A DNA stretch of 39,918 bases, taken from positions 1 to 39,918 of the forward strand of contig NW_003134779.1 in the NCBI RefSeq assembly GCF_000003605.2. Reading direction: 5' to 3'. Shown here one piece after another: positions 1 to 12,100 of this stretch. Source of the DNA: Saccoglossus kowalevskii. Taxonomy: Eukaryota > Hemichordata > Enteropneusta > Harrimaniidae. The translations under genes were made by a program, and so were the position numbers. Every line of letters starts with the position of its first letter. The stretch's first letter is position 1. The notes beneath the pieces were generated by a model, which was not told the origin of the DNA, did not search any database, and saw only the letters and a list, made by a program, of their open reading frames with translations.

Positions 1-1979
1 CCTGATATGAGTTGAGAGGGAGAATTTTAATGTTTCCATACAGTCGGATAATTTCAACCAGAAATGAGTTGAGAGGTAGATTTATTATGTTTTCATACAG
101 TCGGATACTTTAAGCCTGATATGAGTTGAGAGGTAGATTTAATATGTTTTCATTCAGTCGGATAGTTTAAGCCTGATATGTGTTGCGAGGTAGATTTATT
201 ATATTTCCATACAGTCGGATAGTTTAAATTAGAAATGAGTTGAGAGGTAGATTGATTATGTTTCCATACAGTCGGATAGTTTAAATTAGAAATGAGTTGA
301 GAGGTAGATTTATTATGTTTCCATACAGTCGGATACGTTAAACCAGAAATGAGTTGAGAGGTAGATTTATTATGTTTCCTTACAGTCGGATAGTTTAATC
401 CTGATATGAGTTGAGAGGTAGATTTATTATGTTTCCATACAGTCGGATAGTTTAATCCTGATATGAGTTGAGAGGTAGATTTATTGTGTTTCCATACAGT
501 CGGATAGTTTAAACCTGATATGAGTTGAGAGGGAGAATTATAATGTTTCGATACAGTCGGATAGTTTAAACCAGAAATGAGTTGAGAGGTAGATTCATTA
601 TGTTTCCATACAGTCGGATAGTTTAAGCTTGATATGAGTTGAGTGGTAGATTTATTATGTTTCCATACAGTCGGATAGTTTAAATTAGAAATGAGTTGAG
701 AGGTAGATTTATTATGTTTCCATACAGTCGGATACTTTAACCAAAAATGAGTTAAGAGGTAGATTTATTATGTTTTCCATACAGTCGGATAGTTTACGCT
801 GATATGAGTGAGAGGTAGATTAATTATGTTTCCATACGGTCGGTTAGTTTAAATTAGAAATTAGTTGAGAGGAAGATTTATTATGTTTCCATACAGTCGG
901 ATAGTTTAAACCAGAAACGAGTTGAGAGGTAGATTTATTATTTTTCCATACAGTCGGATAGTTTAAACCAGAAATAAGATGAGAGGTAGATTTATTATGT
1001 TTCCATACAGTCGGATAGTTTAAACCAGAAATGAGATGAGAGGTAGATTTATTATGTTTCCTTACAGTCGGATAGTTTAATCCTGATATGAGTTGAGAGG
1101 TAGATTTATTATGTTTCCATACAGACGGATAGTTTAATCCTGATATGAGTTGAGAGGTAGATTTATTGTGTTTCCATACAGTCGGATAGTTTAAACCTGA
1201 TATGAGTTGAGAGGGAGAATTATAATGTTTCGATACAGTCGGATTGTTTAAACCAGAAATGAGTTGAGAGGTAGATTCATTATGTTTCCATACAGTCGGA
1301 TAGTTTAAGCTTGATATGAGTTGAGAAGTAGATTTAATATGTTTCCATACAGTCGGATAGTTTAAACCAGAAATGAGATGAGAGGTAGATTTATTACGTT
1401 TTCATACAGAGGGATAGTTTAAGGCTGATATGCGTTGAGAGGTAGATTTATAATGTTTCCATACAGTCGGATACTTTAAACCAAAAATGAGTTGAGAGGT
1501 AGATTTATTATGTTTCCATACAGTCGGATAGTTTAAGCCTGATATGAGTTGAGAGGTACATTAATTATGTTTCCATACGGTCGGTTAGTTTCAATTAGAA
1601 ATTAGTTGAGAGGAAGATTTATTATGTTTCCATACAGTCGGATAGTTTAAACCAGAAATGAGTTGAGAGGTAGATTTATTATGTTTCCATACAGTCGGAT
1701 AGTTTAAACCAGAAATGAGATGAGAGGTAGATTTATTATGTTTCCTTACAGTCGGATAGTTTAATCCTGATATGAGTTGAGAGGTAGATTTATTATGCTT
1801 CCATACAGTCGGATAGTTTAATCCTGATATGAGTTGAGAGGTAGATTTATTGTGTTTCCATACAGTCGGATAGTTTAAACCTGATATGAGTTGAGAGGGA
1901 GAATTATAATGTTTCGATAGAGTCGGATAGTTTAAACCAGAAATGAGTTGAGAGGTAGATTTATTATGTTTCCATACAA
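1..1979 (+). repeat. Block 0: type 2 repeats passing into a Q-R-S HOR, ends in P
   Basis: After a 6-base partial unit come type 2 monomers: GAATTTTAATG form of B at 7, TTTTCATACAG at 64, TTCATTCAG at 121, GTTGCGAGG at 178, two AAATTAG/ACGTTAAACC forms, then an L-like unit, M, N, O, Q and the GAGTGGTAG unit at 634. From about 800 the order is I-J-K-K-L-M-N-O-Q-R-S-G-H-I-J-K-L-M-N-O-P. In all 34 full units plus P, with net -2 from small indels at about 750-810. The M near 1790 has ATGCTTCC and the last O has GATAGAG. Confidence 0.88.
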
Positions 1980-2757
1980 ATGAGTTGAGAGGTAGATTTA
2001 TTATGTTTCCACAAAGTTGGATAGTTTGAACCTGATATGAGTTGAGAGGGAGAATTATAATGTTTCCATACAGTCGGATAATTTAAACCAGAAATGAGTT
2101 GAGAGGTAGATTTATTATGTTTCCATACAGTTGGATAGTTTAAACCAGAAATGAGTTGAGAGGTAGATTTATTATGTTTCCATACAGTGGGATAGTTTAA
2201 GCCTGATATGCGTTGAGAGGTAGATTTATAATGTTTCCATATTGTCGGATACTTTAAACCAAAAATGAGTTGAGAGGTAGATTTATTATGTTTCCATACA
2301 GTCGGATAGTTTACGCCTGATATGAGTTGAGAGGTACATTAATTATGTTTCTATACGGTCGGTTAGTTTAAATTAGAAATTAGTTGAGAGGAAGATTTAT
2401 TATGTTTCCATACAGTCGGATAGTTTAAACCAGAAATGAGTTGAGAGGTAGATGTATTATGTTTCCATACAGTCGGATAGTTTAAACCAGAAATGTGATG
2501 AGAGGTAGATTTATTATGTTTCCTTACAGTCGGATAGTTTAATCCTGATATGAGTTGAGAGGTAGATTGATTATGTTTCCATACAGTCGGATAGTTTAAT
2601 CCTGATATGAGTTGAGAGGTAGATTTATTGTGTTTCCATACAGTCGGATAGTTTAAACCTGATATGAGTTGAGAGGGAGAATTATAATGTTTCGATACAG
2701 TCGGATAGTTTACACCAGAAATGAGTTGAGAGGTAGATTTATTATGTTTCCATACAA
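1980..2757 (+). repeat. Block 1: 778-bp HOR lacking D-E
   Basis: Order A-B-C-F-G-H-I-J-K-L-M-N-O-P, 13 x 57 + 37. Private marks: GAACC in A, CATATTG in G, TTACGCC in H, GTACATT and CTATACGG in I, GATGTATT in K, TGTGATGAG in L, GATTGATT in M, TTTACACC in O. Most of these marks recur in the 778-bp block at 26551-27328 and in the second half of the block ending at 5054. Confidence 0.93.
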
Positions 2758-3649
2758 ATGAGTTGAGAGGTATATTTATTATGTTTCCACAAAGTTGGAT
2801 AGTTTAAACCTGATATGAGTTGAGAGGGAGAATTATAATGTTTCCATACAGTCGGATAATTTAAACCAGAAATGAGTTCAGAGGTATATTTATTATGTTT
2901 CCATACAGTTGGATAGTTTAAACCAGAAATGAGTTGAGAGGTAGATTTATTATGTTTCCAAACAGTCGGATAGTTTAAGCCTGATATGAGTTGAGAGGTA
3001 GATTGATTATGTTTCCATACAGTCGGATAGTTTAAACCAGAAATGAGTTGAGAGGTAGATTTATTATGTTTCCATACAGTGGGATAGTTTAAGCCTGATA
3101 TGCGTTGAGAGGTAGATTTATAATGATTCCATACAGTCGGATACTTTAAACCAAAAATGAGTTGAGAGGTAGATTTATTATGTTTCCATACAGTCGGATA
3201 GTTTAAGCCTGATATGAGTTGAGAGGTAGATTAATTATGTTTCCATACGGTCGGTTAGTTTAAATTAGAAATTAGTTGAGAGGAAGATTTATTATGTTTC
3301 CATACAGTCGGATAGTTTAAACCAGAAATGAGTTGAGAGGTAGATTTATTATGTCTCCATACAGTCGGATAGTTTAAACCAGAAATGAGATGAGAGGTAG
3401 ATTTATTATGTTTCCTTACAGTCGGATAGTATAATCCTGATATGAGTTGAGAGGTAGATTTATTATGTTTCCATACAGTCGGATAGTTTAATCCTGATAT
3501 GAGTTGAGAGGTAGATTTATTGTGTTTCCATACAGTCGGATAGTTTAAACCTGATATGAGTTGAGAGGGAGAATTATAATGTTTCGATACAGTCGGATAG
3601 TTTAAACCAGAAATGAGTTGAGAGGTAGATTTATTATGTTTCCATACAA
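2758..3649 (+). repeat. Block 2: complete 892-bp canonical HOR
   Basis: Full A to P order. Marks: TATATTTATT in A, GTTCAGAGG and TATATT in C, ATAATGATTCC in G, a TGTCTCC in K. The marks of A, C and G are shared with 21823-22300. Confidence 0.94.
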
Positions 3650-5054
3650 ATGAGTTGAGAGGTAGATTTATTATGTTTCCACAAAGTTGGATAGTTTAAA
3701 CCTGATATGAGTTGAGAGGGAGAATTATAATGTTTCCATACAGTCTGATAATTTAAACCAGAAATGAGTTGAGAGGTAGATTTATTATGTTTCCATACAG
3801 TTGGATAGTTTAAACCAGAAATGAGTTGAGAGGTAGATTTATTATGTTTCCATACAGTGGGATAGTTTAAGCCTGATATGCGTTGAGAGGTAGATTTATA
3901 ATGTTTCCATACAGTCGGATACTTTAAACCAAAAATGAGTTGAGAGGTAGATTTATTATGTTTCCATACAGTCGGATAGTTTAAGCCTGATATGAGTTGA
4001 GAGGTAGATTAATTATGTTTCCATACGGTATGTTAGTTTAAATTAGAAATTAGTTGAGAGGAAGATTTATTATGTTTCCATACAGTCGGATAGTTTAAAC
4101 CAGAAATCAGTTGAGAGGCAGATTTATTATGTTTCCATACAGTCGGATAGTTTAAACCAGAAATGAGATGAGAGGTAGATTTATTATGTTTCCTTACAGT
4201 CGGATAGTTTAATCCTGATATGAGTTGAGAGGTAGATTTATTATGTTTATATACAGTCGGATAGTTTAATCCTGATATGAGTTGAGAGGTAGATTTATTG
4301 TGTTTCCATACAGTCGGATAGTTTAAACCTGATATGAGTTGAGAGGGAGAATTATAATGTTTCGATACAGTCGGATTGTTTAAACCAGAAATGAGTTGAG
4401 AGGTAGATTCATTATGTTTCCATACAGTCGGATAGTTTAAGCTTGATATGAGTTGAGAAGTAGATTTAATATGTTTCCATACAGTCGGATAGTTTAAGCT
4501 TGATATGAGTTGAGAGGTAGATTTATAATGATTCCATACATTCGGATAGTTTAAACCAAAAATGAGTTGAGAGGTAGATTTATTATGTTTCCATACAGTC
4601 GGATAGTTTACGCCTGATATGAGTTGAGAGGTACATTAATTATGTTTCTATACGGTCGGTTAGTTTAAATTAGAAATTAGTTGAGAGGAAGATTTATTAT
4701 GTTTCCATACAGTCGGATAGTTTAAACCAGAAATGAGTTGAGAGGTAGATGTATTATGTTTCCATACAGTCGGATAGTTTAAACCAGAAATGTGATGAGA
4801 GGTAGATTTATTATGTTTCCTTACAGTCGGATAGTTTAATCCTGATATGAGTTGAGAGGTAGATTGATTATGTTTCCATACAGTCGGATAGTTTAATCCT
4901 GATATGAGTTGAGAGGTAGATTTATTGTGTTTCCATACAGTCGGATAGTTTAAACCTGATATGAGTTGAGAGGGAGAATTATAATGTTTCGATACAGTCG
5001 GATAGTTTACACCAGAAATGAGTTGAGAGGTAGATTTATTATGTTTCCATACAA
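3650..5054 (+). repeat. Block 3: 1405-bp extended HOR with Q-R-T insert
   Basis: Order A-B-C-F-G-H-I-J-K-L-M-N-O, then Q, an R-like unit ending AAGCTTGAT, a T unit (ATAATGATTCC, CATTCGG), then H-I-J-K-L-M-N-O-P; 24 full units plus P. The first I has GGTATGTTAG instead of GGTCGGTTAG. The last 0.5 kb is a copy of 2265-2757. Confidence 0.92.
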
Positions 5055-6516
5055 ATGAGTTGAGAGGTATATTTATTATGTTTCCACAAAGTTGGATAGT
5101 TTAAACCTGATATGAGTTGAGAGGGAGAATTATAATGTTTCCATACAGTCGGATAATTTAAACCAGAAATGAGTTCAGAGGTATATTTATTATGTTTCCA
5201 TACAGTTGGATAGTTTAAACCAGAAATGAGTTGAGAGGTAGATTTAATATGTTTCCAAACAGTCGGATAGTTTAAGCCTGATATGAGTTGAGAGGTAGAT
5301 TGATTATGTTTCCATACAGTCGGATAGTTTAAACCAGAAATGAGTTGAGAGGTAGATTTATTATGTTTCCATACAGTGGGATAGTTTAAGCCTGATATGC
5401 GTTGAGAGGTAGATTTATAATGTTTCCATACAGTCGGATACTTTAAACCAGAAATGAGTTGAGAGGTAGATTTATTATGTTTCCATACAGTCGGATACTT
5501 TAAACCAAAAATAAGTTGAGAGGTAGATTTATTATGTTTCCATACAGTCGGATAGTTTAAGCCTGATATGAGTTGAGAGGTAAATTAATTATGTTTCCAT
5601 ACGGTCGGTTAGTTTAAATTAGAAATTAGTTGAGAGGAAGATTTATTATGTTTCCATACAGTCGGATAGTTTAAACCAGAAATGAGTTGAGAGGTAGATT
5701 TATTATGTTTCCATACAGTCGGATAGTTTAAACCAGAAATGAGATGAGAGGTAGATTTATTATGTTTCCTTACAGTCGGATAGTTTAATCCTGATATGAG
5801 TTGAGAGGTAGATTTATTATGTTTCCATACAGTCGGATAGTTTAATCCTGATATGAGTTGAGAGGTAGATTTATTGTGTTTCCATACAGTCGGATAGTTT
5901 AAACCTGATATGAGTTGAGAGGGAGAATTATAATGTTTCGATACAGTCGGATTGTTTAAACCAGAAATGAGTTGAGAGGTAGATTCATTATGTTTCCATA
6001 CAGTCGGATAGTTTAAGCTTGATATGAGTTGAGAAGTAGATTTAATATGTTTCCATACAGTCGGATAGTTTAAACCAGAAATGAGATGAGAGGTAGATTT
6101 ATTACGTTTCCATACAGAGGAATAGTTTAAGCCTGATATGCGTTGAGAGGTAGATTTATAATGTTTCCATACAGTCGGATACATTAAACCAAAAATAAGT
6201 TGAGAGGTAGATTTATTATGTTTCCATACAGTCGGATAGTTTAAGCCTGATATGAGTTGAGAGGTACATTAATTATGTTTCCATACGGTCGGTTAGTTTA
6301 AATTAGAAATTAGTTGAGAGGAAGATTTATTATGTTTCCATACAGTCGGATAGTTTAAACCAGAAATGAGTTGAGAGGTAGATTTATTGTGTTTCCATAC
6401 AGTCGGATAGTTTAAACCTGATATGAGATGAGAGGGAGAATTATAATGTTTCGATACAGTCGGATAGTTTAAACCAGAAATGAGTTGAGAAGTAGATTTA
6501 TTATGTTTCCATACAA
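5055..6516 (+). repeat. Block 4: 1462-bp HOR with Q-R-S-G cassette
   Basis: Order A-B-C-D-E-F-G, an extra G-like unit, H-I-J-K-L-M-N-O, Q-R-S-G, H-I-J, then N-O-P with K-L-M missing; 25 full units plus P. The G after S has GATACATT, which creates an ATG on the minus strand at 6182-6184. The final P reads GAGAAGTAG. Confidence 0.92.
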
Positions 6517-7980
6517 ATGAGTTGAGAGGTAGATTTATTATGTTTCCACAAAGTTGGATAGTTTAAACCTGATATGAGTTGAGCGGTAGATTTATTATGT
6601 TTCCATACAGTTGGATAGTTTAAACCAGAAATGAGTTGAGAGGTAGATTTATTATGTTTCCAAACAGTCGGATAGTTTAAGCCTGATATGAGTTGAGAGG
6701 TAGATTTATTATGTTTCCATACAGTGGGATAGTTTAAGCCTGATATGCGTTGAGAGGTAGATTTATAATGTTTCCATACAGTCGGATACTTTAAACCAAA
6801 AATAAGTTGAGAGGTAGATTTATTATGTTTCCATACAGTCGGATAGTTTAAGCCTGATATGAGTTGAGAGGTAAATTAATTATGTTTCCATACGGTCGGT
6901 TAGTTTAAATTAGAAATTAGTTGAGAGGAAGATTTATTATGTTTCCATACAGTCGGATAGTTTAAACCAGAAATGAGTTGAGAGGTAGATTTATTATGTT
7001 TCCATACAGTCGGATAGTTTAAACCAGAAATGAGATGAGAGGTAGATTTATTATGTTTCCTTACAGTCGGATAGTTTAATCCTGATATGAGTTGAGAGGT
7101 AGATTTATTATGTTTCCATACAGTCGGATAGTTTAATCCTGATATATGAGTTGAGAGGTAGATTTATTGTGTTTCCATACAGTCGGATAGTTTAAACCTG
7201 ATATGAGTTGAGAGGGAGAATTATAATGTTTCGATACAGTCGGATTGTTTAAACCAGAAATGAGTTGAGAGGTAGATTCATTATGTTTCCATACAGTCGG
7301 ATAGTTTAAGCTTGATATGAGTTGAGAAGTAGATTTAATATGTTTCCATACAGTCGGATAGTTTAAACCAGAAATGAGATGAGAGGTAGATTTATTACGT
7401 TTCCATACAGAGGGATAGTTTAAGCCTGATATGCGTTGAGAGGTAGATTTATAATGTTTCCATACAGTCGGATACATTAAACCAAAAATGAGTTGAGAGG
7501 TAGATTTATTATGTTTCCATACAGTCGGATAGTTTAAGCCTGATATGAGTTGAGAGGTACATTAATTATGTTTCCATACGGTCGGTTAGTTTAAATTAGA
7601 AATTAGTTGAGAGGAAGATTTATTATGTTTCCATACAGTCGGATAGTTTAAACCAGAAATGAGTTGAGAGGTAGATTTATTATGTTTCCATACAGTCGGA
7701 TAGTTTAAACCAGAAATGAGATGAGAGGTAGATTTATTATGTTTCCTTACAGTCGGATAGTTTAATCCTGATATGAGTTGAGAGGTAGATTTATTATGTT
7801 TCCATACAGTCGGATAGTTTAATCCTGATATGAGTTGAGAGGTAGATTTATTGTGTTTCCATACAGTCGGATAGTTTAAACCTGATATGAGTTGAGAGGG
7901 AGAATTATAATGTTTCGATAGAGTCGGATAGTTTAAACCAGAAATGAGTTGAGAGGTAGATTTATTATGTTTCCATACAA
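6517..7980 (+). repeat. Block 5: 1464-bp HOR with Q-R-S-G cassette
   Basis: Order A-C-D-F-G-H-I-J-K-L-M-N-O-Q-R-S-G-H-I-J-K-L-M-N-O-P: B and E are absent. A 2-bp insertion (GATATATGAG) at about 7141-7150 explains the length of 25 x 57 + 37 + 2. The last O reads GATAGAG. Confidence 0.92.
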
Positions 7981-9100
7981 ATGAGTTGAGAGGTAGATTT
8001 ATTATGTTTCCACAAAGTTGGATAGTTTGAACCTGATATGAGTTGAGAGGGAGAATTATAATGTTTCCATACAGTCGGATAATTTAAACCATAAATGAGT
8101 TGAGAGGTAGATTTATTATGTTTCCATACAGTTGGATAGTTTAAACCAGAAATGAGTTGAGAGGTAGATTTATTATGTTTCCTTACAGTCGGATAGTTTA
8201 ATCCTGATATGAGTTGAGAGGTAGATTTATTATGTTTCCATACAGTCGGATAGTTTAATCCTGATATGAGTTGAGAGGTAGATTTATTGTGTTTCCATAC
8301 AGTCGGATAGTTTAAACCTGATATGAGTTGAGAGGGAGAATTATAATGTTTCGATACAGTCGGATTGTTTAAACCAGAAATGAGTTGAGAGGTAGATTCA
8401 TTATGTTTCCATACAGTCGGATAGTTTAAGCTTGATATGAGTTGAGAAGTAGATTTAATATGTTTCCATACAGTCGGATAGTTTAAACCAGAAATGAGAT
8501 GAGAGGTAGATTTATTACGTTTCCATACAGAGGGATAGTTTAAGCCTGATATGCGTTGAGAGGTAGATTTATAATGTTTCCATACAGTCGGATACATTAA
8601 ACCAAAAATGAGTTGAGAGGTAGATTTATTATGTTTCCATACAGTCGGATAGTTTAAGCCTGATATGAGTTGAGAGGTACATTAATTATGTTTCCATACG
8701 GTCGGTTAGTTTAAATTAGAAATTAGTTGAGAGGAAGATTTATTATGTTTCCATACAGTCGGATAGTTTAAACCAGAAATGAGTTGAGAGGTAGATTTAT
8801 TATGTTTCCATACAGTCGGATAGTTTAAACCAGAAATGAGATGAGAGGTAGATTTATTATGTTTCCTTACAGTCGGATAGTTTAATCCTGATATGAGTTG
8901 AGAGGTAGATTTATTATGTTTCCATACAGTCGGATAGTTTAATCCTGATATGAGTTGAGAGGTAGATTTATTGTGTTTCCATACAGTCGGATAGTTTAAA
9001 CCTGATATGAGTTGAGAGGGAGAATTATAATGTTTCGATACAGTCGGATAGTTTACACCAGAAATGAGTTGAGAGGTAGATTTATTATGTTTCCATACAA
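7981..9100 (+). repeat. Block 6: 1120-bp HOR, A-B-C joined to L
   Basis: Order A-B-C, directly L-M-N-O, Q-R-S-G, H-I-J-K-L-M-N-O-P; 19 full units plus P. The D to K part of the first pass is missing, and the L after C starts ATGAGTTG rather than ATGAGATG, so the join is inside a monomer. One unit ends CCATAA. Confidence 0.92.
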
Positions 9101-12100
9101 ATGAGTTGAGAGGTAGATTTATTATGTTTCCACAAAGTCGGATAGTTTAAGCCTGATATGAGTTGAGAGGTAGATTGATTATGTTTCCATACAGTCGGAT
9201 AGTATAAATTAGAAATTAGTTGAGAGGAAGATTTATTATGTTTCCATACAGTTGGATAGTTTAAGCCTGTTATGAGTTGAGAGGTAGATTTATAATGTTT
9301 CCTTACAGTCGGATAGTTTATGCCTGTTATGAGTTGAGAGGTAGATTGATTATGTTTCCATACAGTCGGATAGTTTAAACCAGAAATGAGTTGAGAGGAA
9401 GATTTATTATGTTTCCATACAGTCGGATAGTTTAAGCATGATAAGAGTTGAGAGGGAGAATTATAATGTTTCGATACAGTCGGATAGTTTAAACCAGAAA
9501 TGAGTTGAGAGGTAGATTCATTATGTTTCCATACAGTCGGATAGTTTAAACCAGAAATGAGATGAGAGGTAGATTTATTATGTTTCCTTACAGTCGGATA
9601 GTTTAATCCTGATATGAGTTGAGAGGTAGATTTATTATGTTTCCATACAGTCGGATAGTTTAATCCTGATATGAGTTGAGAGGTAGATTTATTGTGTTTC
9701 CATACAGTTGGATAGTTTAAACCTGATATGAGTTGAGAGGGAGAATTATAATGTTTCGATACAGTCGGATAGTTTAAACCAGAAATGAGTTGAGAGGTAG
9801 ATTCATTATGTTTCCATACAGTCGGATAGTTTAAGCTTGATATGAGTTGAGAGGTAGATTTATAATGATTCCATACATTCTGATAGTTTATATTGGAAAT
9901 GAGTTGAGAGGTAGATTTATTATGTTTCCATACAATCGGATAGTTTAAGCCTGATAAGAGTTGAGAGGTAGATTTATTATGTTTCCATACATTCGGATAG
10001 TTTAAACCAGAAATGAGTTGAGAGGTAGATTTATTATGTTTCCATACAGTGGGATAGTTTAAGCCTGATATGCGTTGAGAGGTAGATTTATAATGTTTCC
10101 ATACAGTCGGATACTTTAAACCAAAAATGAGTTGAGAGGTAGATTTATTATGTTTCCATGCAGTCGGATAGTTTAAGCCTGATATGAGTTGAGAGGTAGA
10201 TTAATTATGTTTCCATACCGTCGGTTAGTTTAAATTAGAAATTAGTTGAGAGGAAGATTTATGATGTTTCCATACAGTCGGATAGTTTAAACCAGAAATG
10301 AGTTGAGAGGTAGATTTATTATGTTTCCATACAGTCGGATAGTTTAAACCAGAAATGAGATGAGAGGTAGATTTATTATGTTTCCTTACAGTCGGATAGT
10401 TTAATCCTGATATGAGTTGAGAGGTAGATTTATTATGTTTCCATACAGTCGGATAGTTTAATCCTGATATGAGTTGAGAGGTAGATTTATTGTGTTTCCA
10501 TACAGTCGGATAGTTTAAACCTGATATGAGTTGAGAGGGAGAATTATAATGTTTCGATACAGTCGGATAGTTTAACCCAGAAATGAGTTGAGAGGTAGAT
10601 TCATTATGTTTCCATACAGTCGGATAGTTTAAGCTTGATATGAGTTGAGAGGTAGATTTATAATGATTCCATACATTCGGATAGTTTATATTGGAAATGA
10701 GTTGAGAGGTAGATTTATTATGTTTCCATACAGTCGGATAGTTTAAGCATGATAAGAGTTGAGAGGTAGATTTATTATGTTTCCATACAGTCGGATAGTT
10801 TAAACCAGAAATGAGTTGAGAGGTAGATTTATAATGTTTCCATACAGTCGGATAGTTTAAATCAGAAATGAGTTGAGAGGTAGATTTATTATGTTTCCAT
10901 ACAGTCGGATAATTTAAGCCTGATATGAGTTGAGAGGTAGATTTATAATGTTTCCGTACAGTCGGATAGTTTAAATTGGAAATGAGTTGAGAGGAAGATT
11001 TATTATGTTTCCATACACTCGGATAGTTTAAATTGGAAATGAGTTGAGAGGTAGATTTATTATGTTTCCATACAGTCGGATAGTTTAAATTAGAAATGAG
11101 TTGAGAGGTAGATTTGTTATGTTTCCATACAGTCGGATAGTTTAAATTAGAAATGAGTTGAGAGGTAGATTTATTATGTTTCCATACAGTCGGATAGTTT
11201 AAATTAGAAATGAGTTGAGAGGTAGATTTATTATGTTTCCATACAGTCGGATACTTTAAACCAAAAATGAGTTAAGAGGTAGATTTATTATGTTTCCATA
11301 CAGTCGGATAGTTTAAGCCTGATATGAGTTGAGAGGTAGATTGATTATGTTTCCATACAGTCGGATAGTATAAATTAGAAATTAGTTGAGAGGAAGATTT
11401 ATTATGTTTCCATACAGTTGGATAGTTTAAGCCTGTTATGAGTTGAGAGGTAGATTTATAATGTTTCCTTACAGTCGGATAGTTTATGCCTGTTATGAGT
11501 TGAGAGGTAGATTTATTATGTTTCCATACAGTCGGATAGTTTAAACCAGAAATGAGTTGAGAGGTAGATTTATTATGTTTCCATACAGTCGGATAGTTTA
11601 AGCATGATAAGAGTTGAGAGGTAGATTTATTATGTTTCCATACAGTCGGATAGTTTAAACCAGAAATGAGTTGAGATGTAGATTTATAATGTTTCCATAC
11701 AGTCGGATAGTTTAAACAAGAAATGAGTTGAGAGGTAGATTTATTATGTTTCCATACAGTCGGATAGCTTAAGCCTGATATGAGTTGAGAGGTAGATTTA
11801 TTATGTTTCCATGCAGTCGGATAGTTTAAACCAGAAATGAGTTGAGAGGTAGATTTATTATGTTTCCATACAGTGGGATAGTTAAGCCTGATATGCGTTG
11901 AGAGGTAGATTTATAATGTTTCCATACAGTCGGATACTTTAAACCAAAAATGAGTTGAGAGGAAGATTTATTATGTTTCCATACAGTCGGATAGTTTAAG
12001 CTTGATATGAGTTGAGAGGTAGATTAATTATGTTTCCATACCGTCGGTTAGTTTAAATTAGAAATTAATTGAGAGGAAGATTTATTATGTTTCCATACAG

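Noticed and set aside
5609-6184. Minus-strand open frame of 191 codons with 19-residue repeats (unit NYPTVWKHNKSTSQLISGL); a similar one is at 23953-24528
   Set aside because: It is the 57-bp satellite read in its open frame. It ends at the TAA in a type I unit and starts at an ATG made by one GATACATT change in G. No upstream signal, unique sequence or domain.
7133-7477. Minus-strand open frame of 114 codons
   Set aside because: Same repeat translation; it ends because the 2-bp insertion at about 7141-7150 shifts the frame.
7965-8597. Minus-strand open frame of 210 codons
   Set aside because: Same repeat translation; it ends just after the frame shift caused by the 37-bp P unit.
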